Assembly: GCF_003627215.1 (NCBI RefSeq)
Contig: NZ_CP032677.1
Location: forward strand, 3,539,501 to 3,603,500
DNA from: Pseudomonas sp. Leaf58
GTDB taxonomy: Bacteria > Pseudomonadota > Gammaproteobacteria > Pseudomonadales > Pseudomonadaceae
Length of the DNA stretch: 64,000 nucleotides
Direction of reading: 5' to 3'
Under the pieces are notes generated by a model, which made no database searches, was not told the DNA's origin, and worked only from the letters and a program-made list of their open reading frames with translations. Shown one piece after another: positions 31,991-42,951 of the stretch. The translations under genes were made by a program, and so were the position numbers. How positions within the stretch are numbered: position 1 is the stretch's first letter; each line of letters begins with the position of its first letter.

Positions 31991-32764
31991 TCAGTGCTTG
32001 TCAGTTTCAGGGTTGGCCGCCGTGCGGTTGACCTTGGCCAGCGGCAGCGGCAGCAGCTTGCCCATCGGCTCACGGCGCTCTGGGCGCAACGGCCGCAGGC
32101 CTACCACCATCTTGCGCGCCACCAGCAGGTACACCCCGCCACCGGAGCCCTGCCAGCCGCCGGCCAACCGCTCCCAGCCTTGCAGGCGTTGCTGCCAGGC
32201 CGGTGAAGCAAGCGGCGGACGATAGCACCCGAAGCGGCGTTTCTCCAGCGCGAAGCCCAGCAGGTTGAGCCAGTCACCCACCCGCGAAGGCGAAATACAG
32301 CGCGCCTTGCGCAGGGCGCCATGGCTGAAGAAATGGCGCATACCCCAACTGCTCCAGGGGTTGATCCCGACAACCAACAAGTGCCCGCCCGGGCGCACGG
32401 CGCTGGCGGCCTCGCGCAGCAGGCCATGGGGCGAGAGGCAAAAATCCAGGCCATGCTGCAGCACCACCACGTCGGCAGCGTGCTCGCTCAGTGGCCAGGC
32501 CTGCTCTTCACAAACGATTTCCACCCCCGGCAGCGGCGCGCCGAGGCGCACGTTGCGCTGCACCTGGGGGGCGCTGGGCGGCGGCTCGGCGCAGGGGCCG
32601 TAGTGCACCAGGTAACCACCGAAGAAGCGCCCGAGCTCTTCTTCCAGCAGTTTTTCTTCCTCTTTGAGCATCAGTTGGCCGAGTGGGCCATTGAACCACT
32701 CACGGGCCAGGCTGATCAGCTTGACCCAGTCCGGGTCGGCCTGGGCAAAGGCTTGGTCGGTCAT
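31991..32764 (-). CDS. Class I SAM-dependent methyltransferase (YafS-like)
   Basis: A 257-aa protein with a Methyltransf_11-like region (about 85-150: AADVVVLQHGLDFCLSPHGLLREAASAVRPGGHLLVVG). The first glycine-rich SAM motif is weak. The order gloB / methyltransferase / rnhA / dnaQ is the same as gloB-yafS-rnhA-dnaQ in E. coli, supporting orthology to YafS; the substrate is unknown. ATG 32764 follows GGGAG by 6 bases, so the longer frame is rejected. Confidence 0.82.
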   Translation of the reverse strand: MTDQAFAQADPDWVKLISLAREWFNGPLGQLMLKEEEKLLEEELGRFFGGYLVHYGPCAEPPPSAPQVQRNVRLGAPLPGVEIVCEEQAWPLSEHAADVVVLQHGLDFCLSPHGLLREAASAVRPGGHLLVVGINPWSSWGMRHFFSHGALRKARCISPSRVGDWLNLLGFALEKRRFGCYRPPLASPAWQQRLQGWERLAGGWQGSGGGVYLLVARKMVVGLRPLRPERREPMGKLLPLPLAKVNRTAANPETDKH

Positions 32765-32849
32765 TGCGCTCTCCCTCGAAGGTTCTCGCACCGCGCCATC
32801 GCGGATAAGATGCCCTCATGTGCCACGCTAGGCGAATCGGATCCGCACC

Positions 32850-33629
32850 ATGATACAGATCGATGCTCTCCCCGCTTTCTCCGACAACTACATCTGGTTG
32901 TTACAGGATACTGCCAAACGCCGCTGTGCGGTGGTCGATCCGGGTGACGCCGGCCCAGTGGAGCGCTGGCTGTCAGCGAACCCCGGCTGGGTGCTGAGCG
33001 ACATCCTCGTTACCCACCATCACAACGATCACGTTGGCGGGGTGGCGCGACTCAAGCAGTTGACGGACGCCAGAGTCTGCGGCCCGGCCAACGAAGCCAT
33101 TCCCTGCCGTGACCTGGCGCTGGCCGAAGGCGACCAGGTAGAGGTGCTGGGGGTGACCTTCCGGGTGCTGGCGGTGCCCGGCCACACGCTGGGGCATATC
33201 GCCTTGTTTAGCGACCAGTCGCCAACACCCGTCCTGTTCAGCGGCGACACGCTGTTTGCAGCCGGCTGCGGGCGCATGTTCGAGGGCACCCCTGAGCAGA
33301 TGCAGCCCGCCCTCGCCCGCCTGGCAGCCTTGCCGGAGCAGACCGAGGTGTACTGTGCGCACGAATACACGCTCAGCAACCTGCGCTTCGCCAAAGCGGT
33401 GGAACCTACTAATCCGCACGTTCTACAACGATTTGATGACGTTACCCGTCTGCGTGCCGAAAATCGCATCACATTGCCATCAACGATTGGCCTGGAACGG
33501 CTTACCAACCCCTTCCTGCGTACTTCTGAAACATTAGTTAAACAAAAAGCAGACGAATGGAAGGGACATTCAAACGACACGCATGTCGCTGTTTTTGCTG
33601 CCTTGAGGTCTTGGAAGGACACCTTCTGA
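32850..33629 (+). CDS. gloB: Hydroxyacylglutathione hydrolase (glyoxalase II)
   Basis: Hydrolyses S-lactoylglutathione, completing methylglyoxal detoxification. The metallo-beta-lactamase-fold binuclear motif [10 protein letters not shown] (about 55-64) is intact, with further ligands in GHTLGH (about 111-116), [13 protein letters not shown] and CAHEYT. Length 259 aa. Divergent from the methyltransferase gene and followed by mltD, as in other gammaproteobacteria. Confidence 0.95.
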   Translation: MIQIDALPAFSDNYIWLLQDTAKRRCAVVDPGDAGPVERWLSANPGWVLSDILVTHHHNDHVGGVARLKQLTDARVCGPANEAIPCRDLALAEGDQVEVLGVTFRVLAVPGHTLGHIALFSDQSPTPVLFSGDTLFAAGCGRMFEGTPEQMQPALARLAALPEQTEVYCAHEYTLSNLRFAKAVEPTNPHVLQRFDDVTRLRAENRITLPSTIGLERLTNPFLRTSETLVKQKADEWKGHSNDTHVAVFAALRSWKDTF

Positions 33630-33728
33630 TAACCTCAAGATATATCGCATAGACGGGTCAAAGGTTGACCAGGCCGGGTGCGGTTTCTAGAATCGCCGAA
33701 ATTTTCGCCCGGATACCTGTATCAGCCG

Positions 33729-35159
33729 ATGTCTTTACGTAGCCGCAGAACCTCTCATTCCGTCGCCCTGACGCGCCTGGCCCAAATCAGTGCGCTGGCT
33801 CTGGCCGCCACCTTGGTGGGCTGCCAGAGCACCCGTCAGCTCGACGAATCCGACAGCGTTCGCGCGCACAATTATCAGGCACGTATCAAGCACAAGCCGG
33901 CCCCACTGCTGGTCAAGCCTGTCGAGCAGGCACCGCAGGATGTGTGGGAACGCATGCGTCAGGGCTTCGTGCTGCAAGACAGCATCGACGTCAACCCGCG
34001 TATCGAACAGCAGCGCCTGTGGTTCGCCAGCAACCCACGCTTCATCGAAAGCGCCGGCGAGCGCGGCAGCCTGTACTTGCACTACATCGTCGAGCGCCTT
34101 GAAGAGCGCGATATGCCGCTGGAACTGGCCCTGCTGCCGGCCATCGAGAGCGCCTACAACCCGATGGCCTACTCACGCGCCAGCGCCGCTGGCATGTGGC
34201 AGTTCATGCCGGCGACCGGCCGCCACTTCAACTTGCGCCAAACCAACTTTTACGATGGCCGTCGCGACATCACCGCGTCGACCAACGCCGCGCTCGATTA
34301 CCTGACCCGCCTGCACGACATGTTCAACGGCGACTGGCTACTGGCCCTGGCTGCCTATAACGCTGGCGAAGGTACGGTCAGCCGTGCCATCGAGCGCAAC
34401 GAACGGCTCGGCCTGCCGACCGACTACTGGAACCTGCCGCTGCCGCAGGAAACCCGCGACTACGTGCCCAAGCTACTGGCGCTGTCGCAGGTGGTGTCCA
34501 CGCCTGAAGCCTACGGCGTAAACCTCAACCCAATTGCCAACGAACCCTACTTCGAAGCCGTCGCCATCAACGACCGCCTCGACCTGTCGCGTGTGGCGGC
34601 TTTCGCCAACATCGACGAAGACGAACTGATCCAGCTGAACCCTGCGTTCAAAAAACGCATGACCGTGGACGGCCCCAAGCAACTGCTGGTACCCACCGCC
34701 AAGGCGCAATTGCTGAGCGACAGCCTGTCCAACCTGAAGCCCGAGCAGTTGGTCAGCCTGCAGCCGAACAAGGCCGTGTTCGCACGTGCGGTGGCTGAGG
34801 GCAAGGTGCCAGTGGCGGCACGCAGCTATCGGGTCAAGCGCGGCGACAACCTGGGCGCAATTGCCAAGGCCAACAGCGTTTCAGTCAAGGACATCAAACG
34901 CTGGAACCGTCTGTCCGGCAACAGCGTGCGTGCCGGCCAGGTCTTGGCCCTGCGCGGCGCCAACGCACCGAGCAGTGCCGGTAACCGGGTGGCTGCATCC
35001 GCCCAGCGCTCCACGCAATACAAGGTACGCAAAGGCGATTCGCTGTACTTGGTGGCCAAGCGTTTCAACGTGGAAATGAAACACCTCAAGCGCTGGAACC
35101 CGCGCAGCGGCCATGCTCTCAAGCCAGGGCAAACCCTGACCGTCTACCTCTCGCATTGA
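33729..35159 (+). CDS. mltD: Membrane-bound lytic murein transglycosylase D
   Basis: A peptidoglycan lytic transglycosylase anchored as a lipoprotein: the signal peptide ends in the lipobox LVGC (Cys about 34). The SLT domain (about 100-230) has catalytic Glu in LLPAIESAYNP and the typical GMWQFMPATGRHF and ALAAYNAGEGTVSRA motifs. Two LysM repeats close the protein (about 364-407 and 430-474). Start ATG 33729 gives 476 aa; an upstream in-frame start at 33678 would spoil the signal peptide. Confidence 0.93.
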   Translation: MSLRSRRTSHSVALTRLAQISALALAATLVGCQSTRQLDESDSVRAHNYQARIKHKPAPLLVKPVEQAPQDVWERMRQGFVLQDSIDVNPRIEQQRLWFASNPRFIESAGERGSLYLHYIVERLEERDMPLELALLPAIESAYNPMAYSRASAAGMWQFMPATGRHFNLRQTNFYDGRRDITASTNAALDYLTRLHDMFNGDWLLALAAYNAGEGTVSRAIERNERLGLPTDYWNLPLPQETRDYVPKLLALSQVVSTPEAYGVNLNPIANEPYFEAVAINDRLDLSRVAAFANIDEDELIQLNPAFKKRMTVDGPKQLLVPTAKAQLLSDSLSNLKPEQLVSLQPNKAVFARAVAEGKVPVAARSYRVKRGDNLGAIAKANSVSVKDIKRWNRLSGNSVRAGQVLALRGANAPSSAGNRVAASAQRSTQYKVRKGDSLYLVAKRFNVEMKHLKRWNPRSGHALKPGQTLTVYLSH

Positions 35160-35325
35160 TCCCCGGGGGGGATGGCGCGGCCCCTGTAGCAGCAGCCGCG
35201 CCCCCCTAGCTAGACGGAAGCGGGCACACCCGCTACCCCCTCCTGCAAAGCCTCTCTTTTTCCAACCCCACCAAGCTGTTACTGTACCCCGATCAAAGCC
35301 CAACGCCTCTGGATCGGATGCCGAC
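35160..35325. other. mltD-nppA1 gap with GC-rich hairpin
   Basis: Just after the mltD stop, CCCCGGGGGG and GGCGCGGCCCCTGTAGCAGCAGCCGCGCC (split here at the REP-like GTAGCAGCAGC) form imperfect GC-rich stems that may end the gloB-mltD transcript. The rest should hold the npp promoter; no clear -10/-35 was seen. Confidence 0.35.
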
Positions 35326-37155
35326 TTGATACGTCCCCTCCTGCTGTCACTCAGCCTGGCCTTGAGCTTTCCCGTAGCCGCGATGGTGAGCGAAAGCCAC
35401 GGATACGCGCAGTTCGGCACGCTCAAGTACCCAGCCACATTCACCCATTTCGACTGGGTCAACCCGCAAGCGCCCAAGGGCGGTACTTTGCGGGCCATGG
35501 CTTTCGGTACCTTCGACACCCTCAACCCCTACACCTTCAAGGGGTCGAGCCCGATTACTACACCCAATTTCCAGCAGTACGGCGTCAGCGAGCTGAACGA
35601 GCCGCTGATGGTCGGCACCGGCCAGTACGACCCGTCCGGTGACGAACCGACTTCCAGCTACGGCCTGATCGCCCGCTCGGTGGAGTACAGCGAAGACCGC
35701 AGCTGGGTGGTGTTCAACTTGCGCCCGGAAGCCCGCTGGCATGACGGCAAGCCGATCACCTCGGCAGACGTGGCCTTCTCGTACCGCACGCTGCTCAAGG
35801 ACGGCCACCCGATCTACCGCACCAACCTGCAGGAAGTGCAACGGGTCGACATCCTCGGCCCGCTGCGCATTCGCTTCGTGTTCAAGCGCGCCGGCAACCC
35901 GCTGCTGATTCTGCGCCTGGGCGAAATGCCAGTACTGCCCAAGCACTATTGGCAAAAGCGCGACTTCAAGGCGACCACGTTCGAGCCGCCGCTGGGCAGC
36001 GGCCCCTACCGCATCACTGAAGTGCAGCCAGGCCGGCGCCTGGTGTTCGAGCGGGTGAAGAACTACTGGGGCAAGGACCTGGCGGTGAACCGCGGCAAGT
36101 ACAACTTCAAGCGCGTGGAATACGAGTTTTACCGCGACGCCACGGTAGCCTTCGAAGCGTTCAAGGCAGGCGAGTTCGACATCTACATCGAGCATCAAGC
36201 AAAGAATTGGGCCAACGGCTACAACTTCCCAGCCGTGCGGCGTGGCGAGGTGATCAAGGCGCAAATCCCGCACCGCATCCCCACCCAAACCCAGGGCTTG
36301 TTCATGAACAGCCGCCGGGCCAGCTTCAGCGACCCACGGGTACGCCAGGCGCTGGGGCTGATGCTGGACTTCGAGTGGACCAACCGCGCCCTGTTCAGCA
36401 GTGCCTACCGCCGCTCGACCAGTTACTACCCCAACAGCGAATTCGCCGCCAGCGGCCTGCCCACCGGCAAGGAGTGGCTGCTGTTGGCGCCGTTCCGTGA
36501 CCAGTTGCCCGCCAAGCTGTTCAGCGAAACCTACAAAGTCAGCCAGACCGATGGCCGTGGCGTCAGCCGCCAGACCTTGCGTCAGGCCCTAGGCCTGCTC
36601 GCCGAGGCCGGCTGGAAGCTGAACGGCCAGCGCCTGGTGGACAGCAAAGGCCAGCAACTGCGCATGGAGCTGCTACTGGTAAACCCCAACCTTGAACGCA
36701 TCCTGCAACCTTACGTCGAAAACCTGGCCAGCATCGGCATTGATGCGCGCTTGCGCACCGTGGACCGCGCCCAGTACAAACAACGCCTGGACCAGTTCGA
36801 TTTCGACATGATCTTGATGACCCTGAACCAAACCCTGAGCCCCGGCCTGGAACAGTGGCTGTACTTCCATTCCAGCCAGGCCGCGACCAAGGGCAGCAAG
36901 AACTATGCTGGGGTCAAGGACCCGGTGGTCGACCACCTGCTCGACACCCTTTTGGCGGCCCGCACCCGCGATGACCAGGTGGCTGCAGCCCGCGCCCTTG
37001 ACCGCGTGCTCTCATGGCATTACTACATGATCCCCAACTGGTACCTCGACAACCACCGGCTGGCCTATCGCAACCGGTTCGCCTTCGTCACCACGCCGCC
37101 CTACACCCTCGGGCTGAACAGCTGGTGGATCAAGACTTCGGAGAAAGCCCAATGA
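35326..37155 (+). CDS. nppA1: Peptide ABC transporter, periplasmic binding protein 1
   Basis: SBP_bac_5-type solute-binding protein, 609 aa, with a signal peptide (LLLSLSLALSFPVAA). Homologous to E. coli YejA and P. aeruginosa NppA1, which take up peptides and peptide-nucleoside antibiotics. Start is TTG 35326, 7 bases after GGA; no in-frame ATG lies ahead of the signal peptide. Its stop overlaps the second binding-protein gene in an ATGA junction. The symbol rests on synteny with mltD-gloB and on the duplicate binding proteins. Confidence 0.87.
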   Translation: MIRPLLLSLSLALSFPVAAMVSESHGYAQFGTLKYPATFTHFDWVNPQAPKGGTLRAMAFGTFDTLNPYTFKGSSPITTPNFQQYGVSELNEPLMVGTGQYDPSGDEPTSSYGLIARSVEYSEDRSWVVFNLRPEARWHDGKPITSADVAFSYRTLLKDGHPIYRTNLQEVQRVDILGPLRIRFVFKRAGNPLLILRLGEMPVLPKHYWQKRDFKATTFEPPLGSGPYRITEVQPGRRLVFERVKNYWGKDLAVNRGKYNFKRVEYEFYRDATVAFEAFKAGEFDIYIEHQAKNWANGYNFPAVRRGEVIKAQIPHRIPTQTQGLFMNSRRASFSDPRVRQALGLMLDFEWTNRALFSSAYRRSTSYYPNSEFAASGLPTGKEWLLLAPFRDQLPAKLFSETYKVSQTDGRGVSRQTLRQALGLLAEAGWKLNGQRLVDSKGQQLRMELLLVNPNLERILQPYVENLASIGIDARLRTVDRAQYKQRLDQFDFDMILMTLNQTLSPGLEQWLYFHSSQAATKGSKNYAGVKDPVVDHLLDTLLAARTRDDQVAAARALDRVLSWHYYMIPNWYLDNHRLAYRNRFAFVTTPPYTLGLNSWWIKTSEKAQ

Positions 37156-38987
37156 CGCCAACGCACCGACTGCGCCGGCTGGCAGGCAGCCTGTTGCTCG
37201 CCTGCCTGAGCCTTCCCACCCTGGCCGCACCGCAACACGCGCTCACCCTTTACGACGAGCCGCCCAAGTACTCTGCCGACTTCAAACACTTCGATTACGT
37301 CAACCCTGAAGCGCCCAAGGGCGGTACTTTCCGCCAGTCCAGCTTCGGTGGCTTCGATAGCCTCAACCCATTCATCAACAAAGGGGTGCCGGCCGAAAAC
37401 ATCAGCATCATCTACGACACCCTGATGCGCCAGAGCCAGGATGAGCCATTCACCGAGTACGGCCTGGTCGCCGGCAAGATCGAAAAGGCCCCGGACAACA
37501 GCTGGGTACGCTTCTACCTGCGCCCGGAGGCGCGCTTCCACGACGGCCACCCGCTGCGTGCCGACGATGTGGTGTTCACCTTCAATGCCCTGATCAAGGA
37601 CGGCGCGCCACTGTATCGCCAGTACTACGCCGACGTTGCCGAAGTGGTCGCCGAAGACCCGCTGAAGGTGCTGTTCACCTTCAAGCACAAGAACAACCGC
37701 GAACTGCCGCTGATTCTTGGCCAGCTGCCGGTATTGCCCAAGCACTGGTACGAAAACCGCGAATTCAACCGCGGTAATCTGGAAATCCCGCTGGGTAGCG
37801 GGCCGTACAAAGTTGCCGAGGTCAAGGCCGGGCGCTCGGTGCGCTACGAACGGGTCAAGGACTACTGGGCCAAGGACCTGCCAATCAACCGCGGCTTCTA
37901 CAACTTCGATGTCATGACCTTCGATGCCTACCGCGACACCACCGTCGCCCTGGAGGCACTGAAGGCAGGTGCGTTCGACTACGCGTTGGAAGTCAGCGCG
38001 AAAAACTGGGCCACTGCCTACAATGTACCCGCCGTGCGCGAGGGCCGCCTGATCAAGGAAGAACTGCCCAACGGCAACCCCACCGGCATGCAGGGTTTCA
38101 TCTTCAACATCCGCCGCCCGGTGTTCCAGGACGTGCGTGTGCGCCAGGCGCTGAGCTTGCTGCTGGACTACGAGTGGACCAACAAGCAGCTGTTCAACGG
38201 CGCCTACACCCGTACCGGCAGCTACTTCGACAATTCGGAAATGGCCGCCCGCGGCTTGCCCAGCCCCAGCGAGCTAAAAATCCTCGAACCGCTGCGCGGC
38301 AAAGTGCCCGAGCAGGTGTTTACCGAAACCTTCCATAACCCGGTCAGCGACGGCAGCGGCATGATTCGCGAGCAGCAGCGCCAGGCCTACAAGCTGCTGC
38401 AGGAAGCCGGCTGGAAAATCGTCGACGACAAGATGGTCGACGCTCAAGGCAAGCCGGTCAGCATCGAGTTCCTGCTGGCGCAGACCGAGTTCGAGCGCAT
38501 CCTGCTGCCGTTCAAGCGCAACCTCGCCGACCTCGGCATCGAGCTGAACATCCGCCGAGTCGACGTGTCGCAATACATCACCCGTCTGCGTTCACGCGAC
38601 TACGACATGATCGTCGGCGGCTACCCACAGTCCAATTCGCCGGGCAACGAGCAGCGCGAGTTCTGGTCCAGTTCCGCCGCCGACAACCCTGGCAGCCGTA
38701 ACTTCATCGGCCTGCGCGACCCGGCCATCGACCAGCTGGTGGACCAGCTGATCAACGCCGACTCGCGCCAGAGCCTGATCGACCACTGTCGCGCGCTCGA
38801 CCGCGTGCTGCTATGGGGCTACTACGTAATCCCCAACTGGCACATCAAGACCTGGCGTGTGGCCTACTGGAACCACATCGGCCACCCGAGCGTTTCGCCC
38901 AAGTACGACATCGGCATCGATACCTGGTGGATCAAGCCGGGCGTGACCCCAGCGGTCAGCGAAGCCCCTGCGGACGAGGCCAACTAA
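37152..38987 (+). CDS. nppA2: Peptide ABC transporter, periplasmic binding protein 2
   Basis: A second SBP_bac_5 protein (611 aa), clearly paralogous to its upstream neighbour: both share NPxAPKGGTxR near residue 55 and the closing xTWWIK-type end. Signal peptide [16 protein letters not shown] 37152 overlaps the previous stop, so the pair is translationally coupled. Two binding proteins feeding one permease could widen the substrate range. Confidence 0.88.
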   Translation: MTPTHRLRRLAGSLLLACLSLPTLAAPQHALTLYDEPPKYSADFKHFDYVNPEAPKGGTFRQSSFGGFDSLNPFINKGVPAENISIIYDTLMRQSQDEPFTEYGLVAGKIEKAPDNSWVRFYLRPEARFHDGHPLRADDVVFTFNALIKDGAPLYRQYYADVAEVVAEDPLKVLFTFKHKNNRELPLILGQLPVLPKHWYENREFNRGNLEIPLGSGPYKVAEVKAGRSVRYERVKDYWAKDLPINRGFYNFDVMTFDAYRDTTVALEALKAGAFDYALEVSAKNWATAYNVPAVREGRLIKEELPNGNPTGMQGFIFNIRRPVFQDVRVRQALSLLLDYEWTNKQLFNGAYTRTGSYFDNSEMAARGLPSPSELKILEPLRGKVPEQVFTETFHNPVSDGSGMIREQQRQAYKLLQEAGWKIVDDKMVDAQGKPVSIEFLLAQTEFERILLPFKRNLADLGIELNIRRVDVSQYITRLRSRDYDMIVGGYPQSNSPGNEQREFWSSSAADNPGSRNFIGLRDPAIDQLVDQLINADSRQSLIDHCRALDRVLLWGYYVIPNWHIKTWRVAYWNHIGHPSVSPKYDIGIDTWWIKPGVTPAVSEAPADEAN

Positions 38988-38988
38988 C

Positions 38989-40062
38989 ATGCTGGCCTAC
39001 ATCCTGCGCCGCCTGCTGCTGATCATCCCGACTCTGTTCGGTATCCTCATCATCAACTTCATCATCGTCCAGGCCGCCCCCGGTGGCCCGGTCGAGCAGA
39101 TGATCGCCAAGCTCGAAGGCTTCGAAGGCGCCACCAGCCGCATTGCCGGTGGCGGTGCCGAGGTGTCGGTAGCCGGCTCCAACTACCGTGGTGCCCAGGG
39201 CCTGGACCCGGCGCTGATCGCCGAGATCGAGCGCATGTACGGTTTTGACAAGTCGCCGCCCGAGCGCCTGTGGATCATGATCAAGAACTACGCCCAGCTG
39301 GACTTCGGCGACAGCTTCTTCCGCGATGCCAAGGTAATCGACCTGATCATCGAAAAGATGCCGGTGTCGATCTCGCTGGGGCTATGGAGCACGCTGATCA
39401 TGTACCTGGTGTCGATCCCGCTGGGTATCGCCAAGGCGGTGCGCCACGGCAGCCACTTCGACGTTTGGACCAGTTCAGCGATCATCGTCGGCTATGCCAT
39501 CCCGGCGTTCCTGTTCGCCATCCTGCTGATCGTACTGTTCGCCGGCGGCAGCTACTTCGACTGGTTCCCGCTGCGCGGCCTAACCTCCAACAACTTCGAC
39601 GAACTAAGCACCACCGGCAAAGTTCTCGACTATTTCTGGCACTTGGTGCTGCCGATCACCGCGCTGGTCATTGGCAACTTCGCCACCATGACCCTGCTGA
39701 CCAAGAACAGCTTCCTCGACGAGATCAACAAGCAGTACGTGGTCACCGCCAAGGCCAAGGGCCTGAGCCGGCCACGGGTGCTGTACGGCCACGTGTTCCG
39801 CAATGCCATGTTGCTGGTGATTGCCGGCTTCCCGTCGGCGTTCATCGGCATTTTCTTCACAGGCTCCTTGCTGATCGAGGTGATCTTTAGCCTCGACGGC
39901 CTAGGCCTGATGAGTTTCGAGGCGGCCATCAACCGCGATTACCCGGTGGTCTTCGGCACCCTGTTCATCTTCACCCTGCTGGGGCTGGTGGTGAAACTGA
40001 TCGGCGACCTGACCTACACCCTGGTCGATCCACGCATCGACTTCGCGAGCCGGGAGCACTGA
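38989..40062 (+). CDS. nppB: Peptide ABC transporter permease 1 (YejB-like)
   Basis: Inner-membrane permease, 357 aa, six helices with the BPD_transp_1 EAA-type loop (about 245-265; [20 protein letters not shown]). A long periplasmic segment follows helix 1, typical of YejB/DppB proteins. Starts 1 base after the nppA2 stop. Confidence 0.92.
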   Translation: MLAYILRRLLLIIPTLFGILIINFIIVQAAPGGPVEQMIAKLEGFEGATSRIAGGGAEVSVAGSNYRGAQGLDPALIAEIERMYGFDKSPPERLWIMIKNYAQLDFGDSFFRDAKVIDLIIEKMPVSISLGLWSTLIMYLVSIPLGIAKAVRHGSHFDVWTSSAIIVGYAIPAFLFAILLIVLFAGGSYFDWFPLRGLTSNNFDELSTTGKVLDYFWHLVLPITALVIGNFATMTLLTKNSFLDEINKQYVVTAKAKGLSRPRVLYGHVFRNAMLLVIAGFPSAFIGIFFTGSLLIEVIFSLDGLGLMSFEAAINRDYPVVFGTLFIFTLLGLVVKLIGDLTYTLVDPRIDFASREH

Positions 40063-40063
40063 C

Positions 40064-41083
40064 ATGGCCTTGTCCCCCCTCAACCGTCGGCGCTTCGAGC
40101 GCTTCAAGGCCAACCGCCGTGGCTGGTGGTCGCTGTGGCTGTTCCTGATCCTGTTTGGCCTGAGCCTGGGCGCCGAGCTGGTCGCCAACGACAAACCGAT
40201 AGCCGTGCGCTACGACGGTGCCTGGTACTTCCCGGCGTTCAAGCGCTACCCGGAAACCACCTTCGGTGGTGAATTCCCGCTGGAGGCCAACTACAAGAGC
40301 CCATACATCCGCGACCTGCTGGAGAAAAAACACAGCTTCGTGCTGTGGGCGCCGATCCCGTTCAGCTACCAGAGCATCAACTACGACCTGCGCGTGCCCG
40401 CCCCTGCCCCACCCTCGGCGGACAACTGGCTGGGCACCGACGACCAAGGCCGCGACGTCCTGGCGCGGGTGATCTATGGCTTCCGCATTTCGGTGCTGTT
40501 TGCCCTGACCTTGACCGTGGCCAGTTCCATCGTCGGCGTCATCGCTGGCGCCTTGCAGGGCTTTTATGGCGGCTGGGTCGACCTGGCCGGGCAGCGCTTC
40601 CTGGAAGTCTGGTCGGGCCTGCCGGTGCTGTACCTGCTGATCATCCTCGCCAGCTTCGTGCAACCGAACTTCTGGTGGCTGCTGGGCATCATGCTGCTGT
40701 TCTCGTGGATGAGCTTGGTGGATGTGGTGCGTGCCGAGTTCCTGCGCGGGCGCAACCTGGAATACGTGCGCGCTGCCCGTGCCCTGGGCATGCGCAACGG
40801 CGCAATCATGTACCGGCATATCCTGCCCAACGCCATGATCTCGACCATGACCTTCATGCCGTTCATCCTCACGGGCGCCATCGGCACCCTCACCGCCCTG
40901 GACTTCCTCGGCTTCGGCCTGCCCGCAGGCTCGCCATCGCTGGGCGAACTGGTGGCCCAGGGCAAGTCCAACCTGCAAGCTCCATGGCTGGGTATCAGCG
41001 CGTTTGCGGTACTGGCGTTGATGCTGAGCCTGCTGGTGTTCATCGGCGAATCCGCCCGCGATGCCTTTGACCCGAGGAAGTGA
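40064..41083 (+). CDS. nppC: Peptide ABC transporter permease 2 (YejE-like)
   Basis: Second permease, 339 aa, with the N-terminal OppC_N region (RFKANRRGWWSLWLFLILF) and the permease core carrying the EAA loop (EYVRAARALGMRNGAIMYRH, about 233-252). It pairs with NppB and follows it by 1 base. Confidence 0.92.
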   Translation: MALSPLNRRRFERFKANRRGWWSLWLFLILFGLSLGAELVANDKPIAVRYDGAWYFPAFKRYPETTFGGEFPLEANYKSPYIRDLLEKKHSFVLWAPIPFSYQSINYDLRVPAPAPPSADNWLGTDDQGRDVLARVIYGFRISVLFALTLTVASSIVGVIAGALQGFYGGWVDLAGQRFLEVWSGLPVLYLLIILASFVQPNFWWLLGIMLLFSWMSLVDVVRAEFLRGRNLEYVRAARALGMRNGAIMYRHILPNAMISTMTFMPFILTGAIGTLTALDFLGFGLPAGSPSLGELVAQGKSNLQAPWLGISAFAVLALMLSLLVFIGESARDAFDPRK

Positions 41084-41084
41084 C

Positions 41085-42692
41085 ATGAGTGAACAGAACC
41101 TGATCGAAGTGCGCGACCTGGCGGTGGAATTCGTCACCGGTGACCAGGCTCACCGCGTGGTCGACGGTATCAGCTTCGATATCCGCAAGGGTGAAACCCT
41201 GGCCCTGGTGGGCGAGAGTGGTTCGGGCAAATCGGTTACCGCGCACTCGATCCTGCGCCTACTGCCCTACCCCCTGGCCCGTCACCCCAGCGGCAGCATC
41301 CGCTACGAGGGCAAGGACCTGCTGCAGCAGAGCGAGAAGGCCCTGCAGCGCATTCGCGGCAACCGCATTGCGATGATCTTCCAAGAGCCGATGACCTCGC
41401 TTAACCCGTTGCACTGCATCGAAAAGCAGATCAACGAAATCCTCCTGCTGCACAAGGGCCTGACCGGCAAGGAAGCTACCGCGCGCACGCTGGAACTACT
41501 GGAACTGGTCGGCATCCCCGAGCCGCGCAAGCGCCTCAAGGCGCTGCCGCATGAGCTGTCTGGCGGTCAGCGTCAGCGGGTGATGATCGCCATGGCGCTG
41601 GCCAACGAGCCGGAGTTGCTGATTGCCGATGAGCCGACCACGGCGCTGGATGTGACCGTACAGCTGAAAATTCTCGAGCTGCTCAAGGAACTGCAGGCCC
41701 GCCTGGGCATGGCGCTGTTGCTGATCAGCCATGACCTGAACCTGGTACGCCGCATCGCCCACCGTGTGTGCGTGATGCAGCACGGGCAAATTGTCGAGCA
41801 GGCTGAATGTGCCAGGCTGTTCAGCGCGCCGCAGCACCACTACACGCAGATGCTGATCAATGCAGAGCCCAGCGGGCTGCCCGCGCACAACCCAGTGGGG
41901 GCGCCATTGCTGGAGGTGGATGACCTCAAGGTGTGGTTCCCAATCAAGAAGGGCTTGCTGCGGCGCACGGTTGACCATGTGAAGGCGGTCGATGGGGTGA
42001 ACTTCAGCTTGCCGCAGGGGCAGACACTGGGGATTGTCGGCGAGTCCGGGTCGGGCAAGTCGACGTTAGGTTTGGCGATCTTGCGGCTGATCTCCAGCCA
42101 GGGCGGCATTCGTTTTCATGGGCAGAATCTGCAAGGCATGAACCAGCAGGCCGTGCGACCGCTGCGGCGCGAAATGCAAGTGGTGTTCCAAGACCCGTTC
42201 GGCAGCCTGAGCCCCCGCATGTGCGTGGAGGACATTGTCGGTGAAGGCCTGCGCATACATAAGATTGGTACGGCGCAAGAACAAGAAGCAGCGATTGTTG
42301 CGGCCCTGGAAGAAGTGGGGCTGGACCCGCGCACCCGACATCGCTATCCGCATGAGTTTTCCGGTGGTCAGCGCCAGCGCATTGCAATTGCCCGGGCGCT
42401 GGTGTTGAAGCCGGCGCTGATTCTGCTGGATGAGCCTACCTCGGCGCTGGACCGCACGGTGCAGCGGCAGGTGGTGGAGTTGCTGCGCAATCTGCAGCAG
42501 AAGTACAACCTGACGTACTTGTTCATCAGCCATGACCTGGCGGTGGTCAAGGCGTTGAGTCACCAGTTGATGGTGATCAAGCATGGGCAGGTGGTGGAAC
42601 AAGGGGATGCGCAGGCGATCTTCCATGCACCGCAGCATCCGTATACCCGGCAGTTGCTGGAGGCGGCGTTTTTGCAGGTGGAGGCTTCGTAG
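41085..42692 (+). CDS. nppD: Peptide ABC transporter ATP-binding protein, double domain (YejF-like)
   Basis: A fused pair of ABC ATPases, 535 aa. Domain 1 has Walker A GESGSGKS (about 44) and signature LSGGQRQRV (about 160); domain 2 repeats these with GESGSGKST (about 315) and FSGGQRQRI (about 425), each followed by a Walker B DEPT. It energises NppBC. Start ATG 41085, 1 base after nppC. The last codon (TAG 42690) lies inside a REP element. Confidence 0.93.
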   Translation: MSEQNLIEVRDLAVEFVTGDQAHRVVDGISFDIRKGETLALVGESGSGKSVTAHSILRLLPYPLARHPSGSIRYEGKDLLQQSEKALQRIRGNRIAMIFQEPMTSLNPLHCIEKQINEILLLHKGLTGKEATARTLELLELVGIPEPRKRLKALPHELSGGQRQRVMIAMALANEPELLIADEPTTALDVTVQLKILELLKELQARLGMALLLISHDLNLVRRIAHRVCVMQHGQIVEQAECARLFSAPQHHYTQMLINAEPSGLPAHNPVGAPLLEVDDLKVWFPIKKGLLRRTVDHVKAVDGVNFSLPQGQTLGIVGESGSGKSTLGLAILRLISSQGGIRFHGQNLQGMNQQAVRPLRREMQVVFQDPFGSLSPRMCVEDIVGEGLRIHKIGTAQEQEAAIVAALEEVGLDPRTRHRYPHEFSGGQRQRIAIARALVLKPALILLDEPTSALDRTVQRQVVELLRNLQQKYNLTYLFISHDLAVVKALSHQLMVIKHGQVVEQGDAQAIFHAPQHPYTRQLLEAAFLQVEAS

Positions 42693-42838
42693 GAGCGGGC
42701 TTGCCCGCGAACACGGGCGAAGCCCATGCCATCCACCGCGGTGCCTGCTGCGCGGGTAAACCCGCAGCTACCGCGTCTACCTTGAAACCTGTGGTGATCC
42801 TGTGGGAGCGGGTTTACCCGCGAAAGAGCCCGCCCAGG
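42689..42838. repeat. Cluster of three REP elements after nppD
   Basis: REP 1 (42689-42715, core GCGGGCTTGCCCGC) begins at the nppD stop codon. REP 2 (42749-42773, GCGGGTAAACCCGC) is in the opposite orientation. REP 3 (42800-42838) has core GCGGGTTTACCCGC in TGTGGGAGC. The alternating orientation is typical of REP clusters and can fold into a long structure that protects or ends the npp transcript. Confidence 0.85.
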
Positions 42839-42951
42839 CACCCGAGAAATCTAGGTGGTCATCAATTTTTCTGACAACAATCGTCTTTCATCATCAGCCG
42901 TACCAAGCATAAATTCTCCACCGTCGACCCCAGCAGCAACGGTAGAGTCCC

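Noticed and set aside
42689..42838. Regularly spaced palindromes resembling a CRISPR array
   Set aside because: Units differ in orientation and sequence and there is no constant repeat/spacer length or cas gene; they are REP elements.
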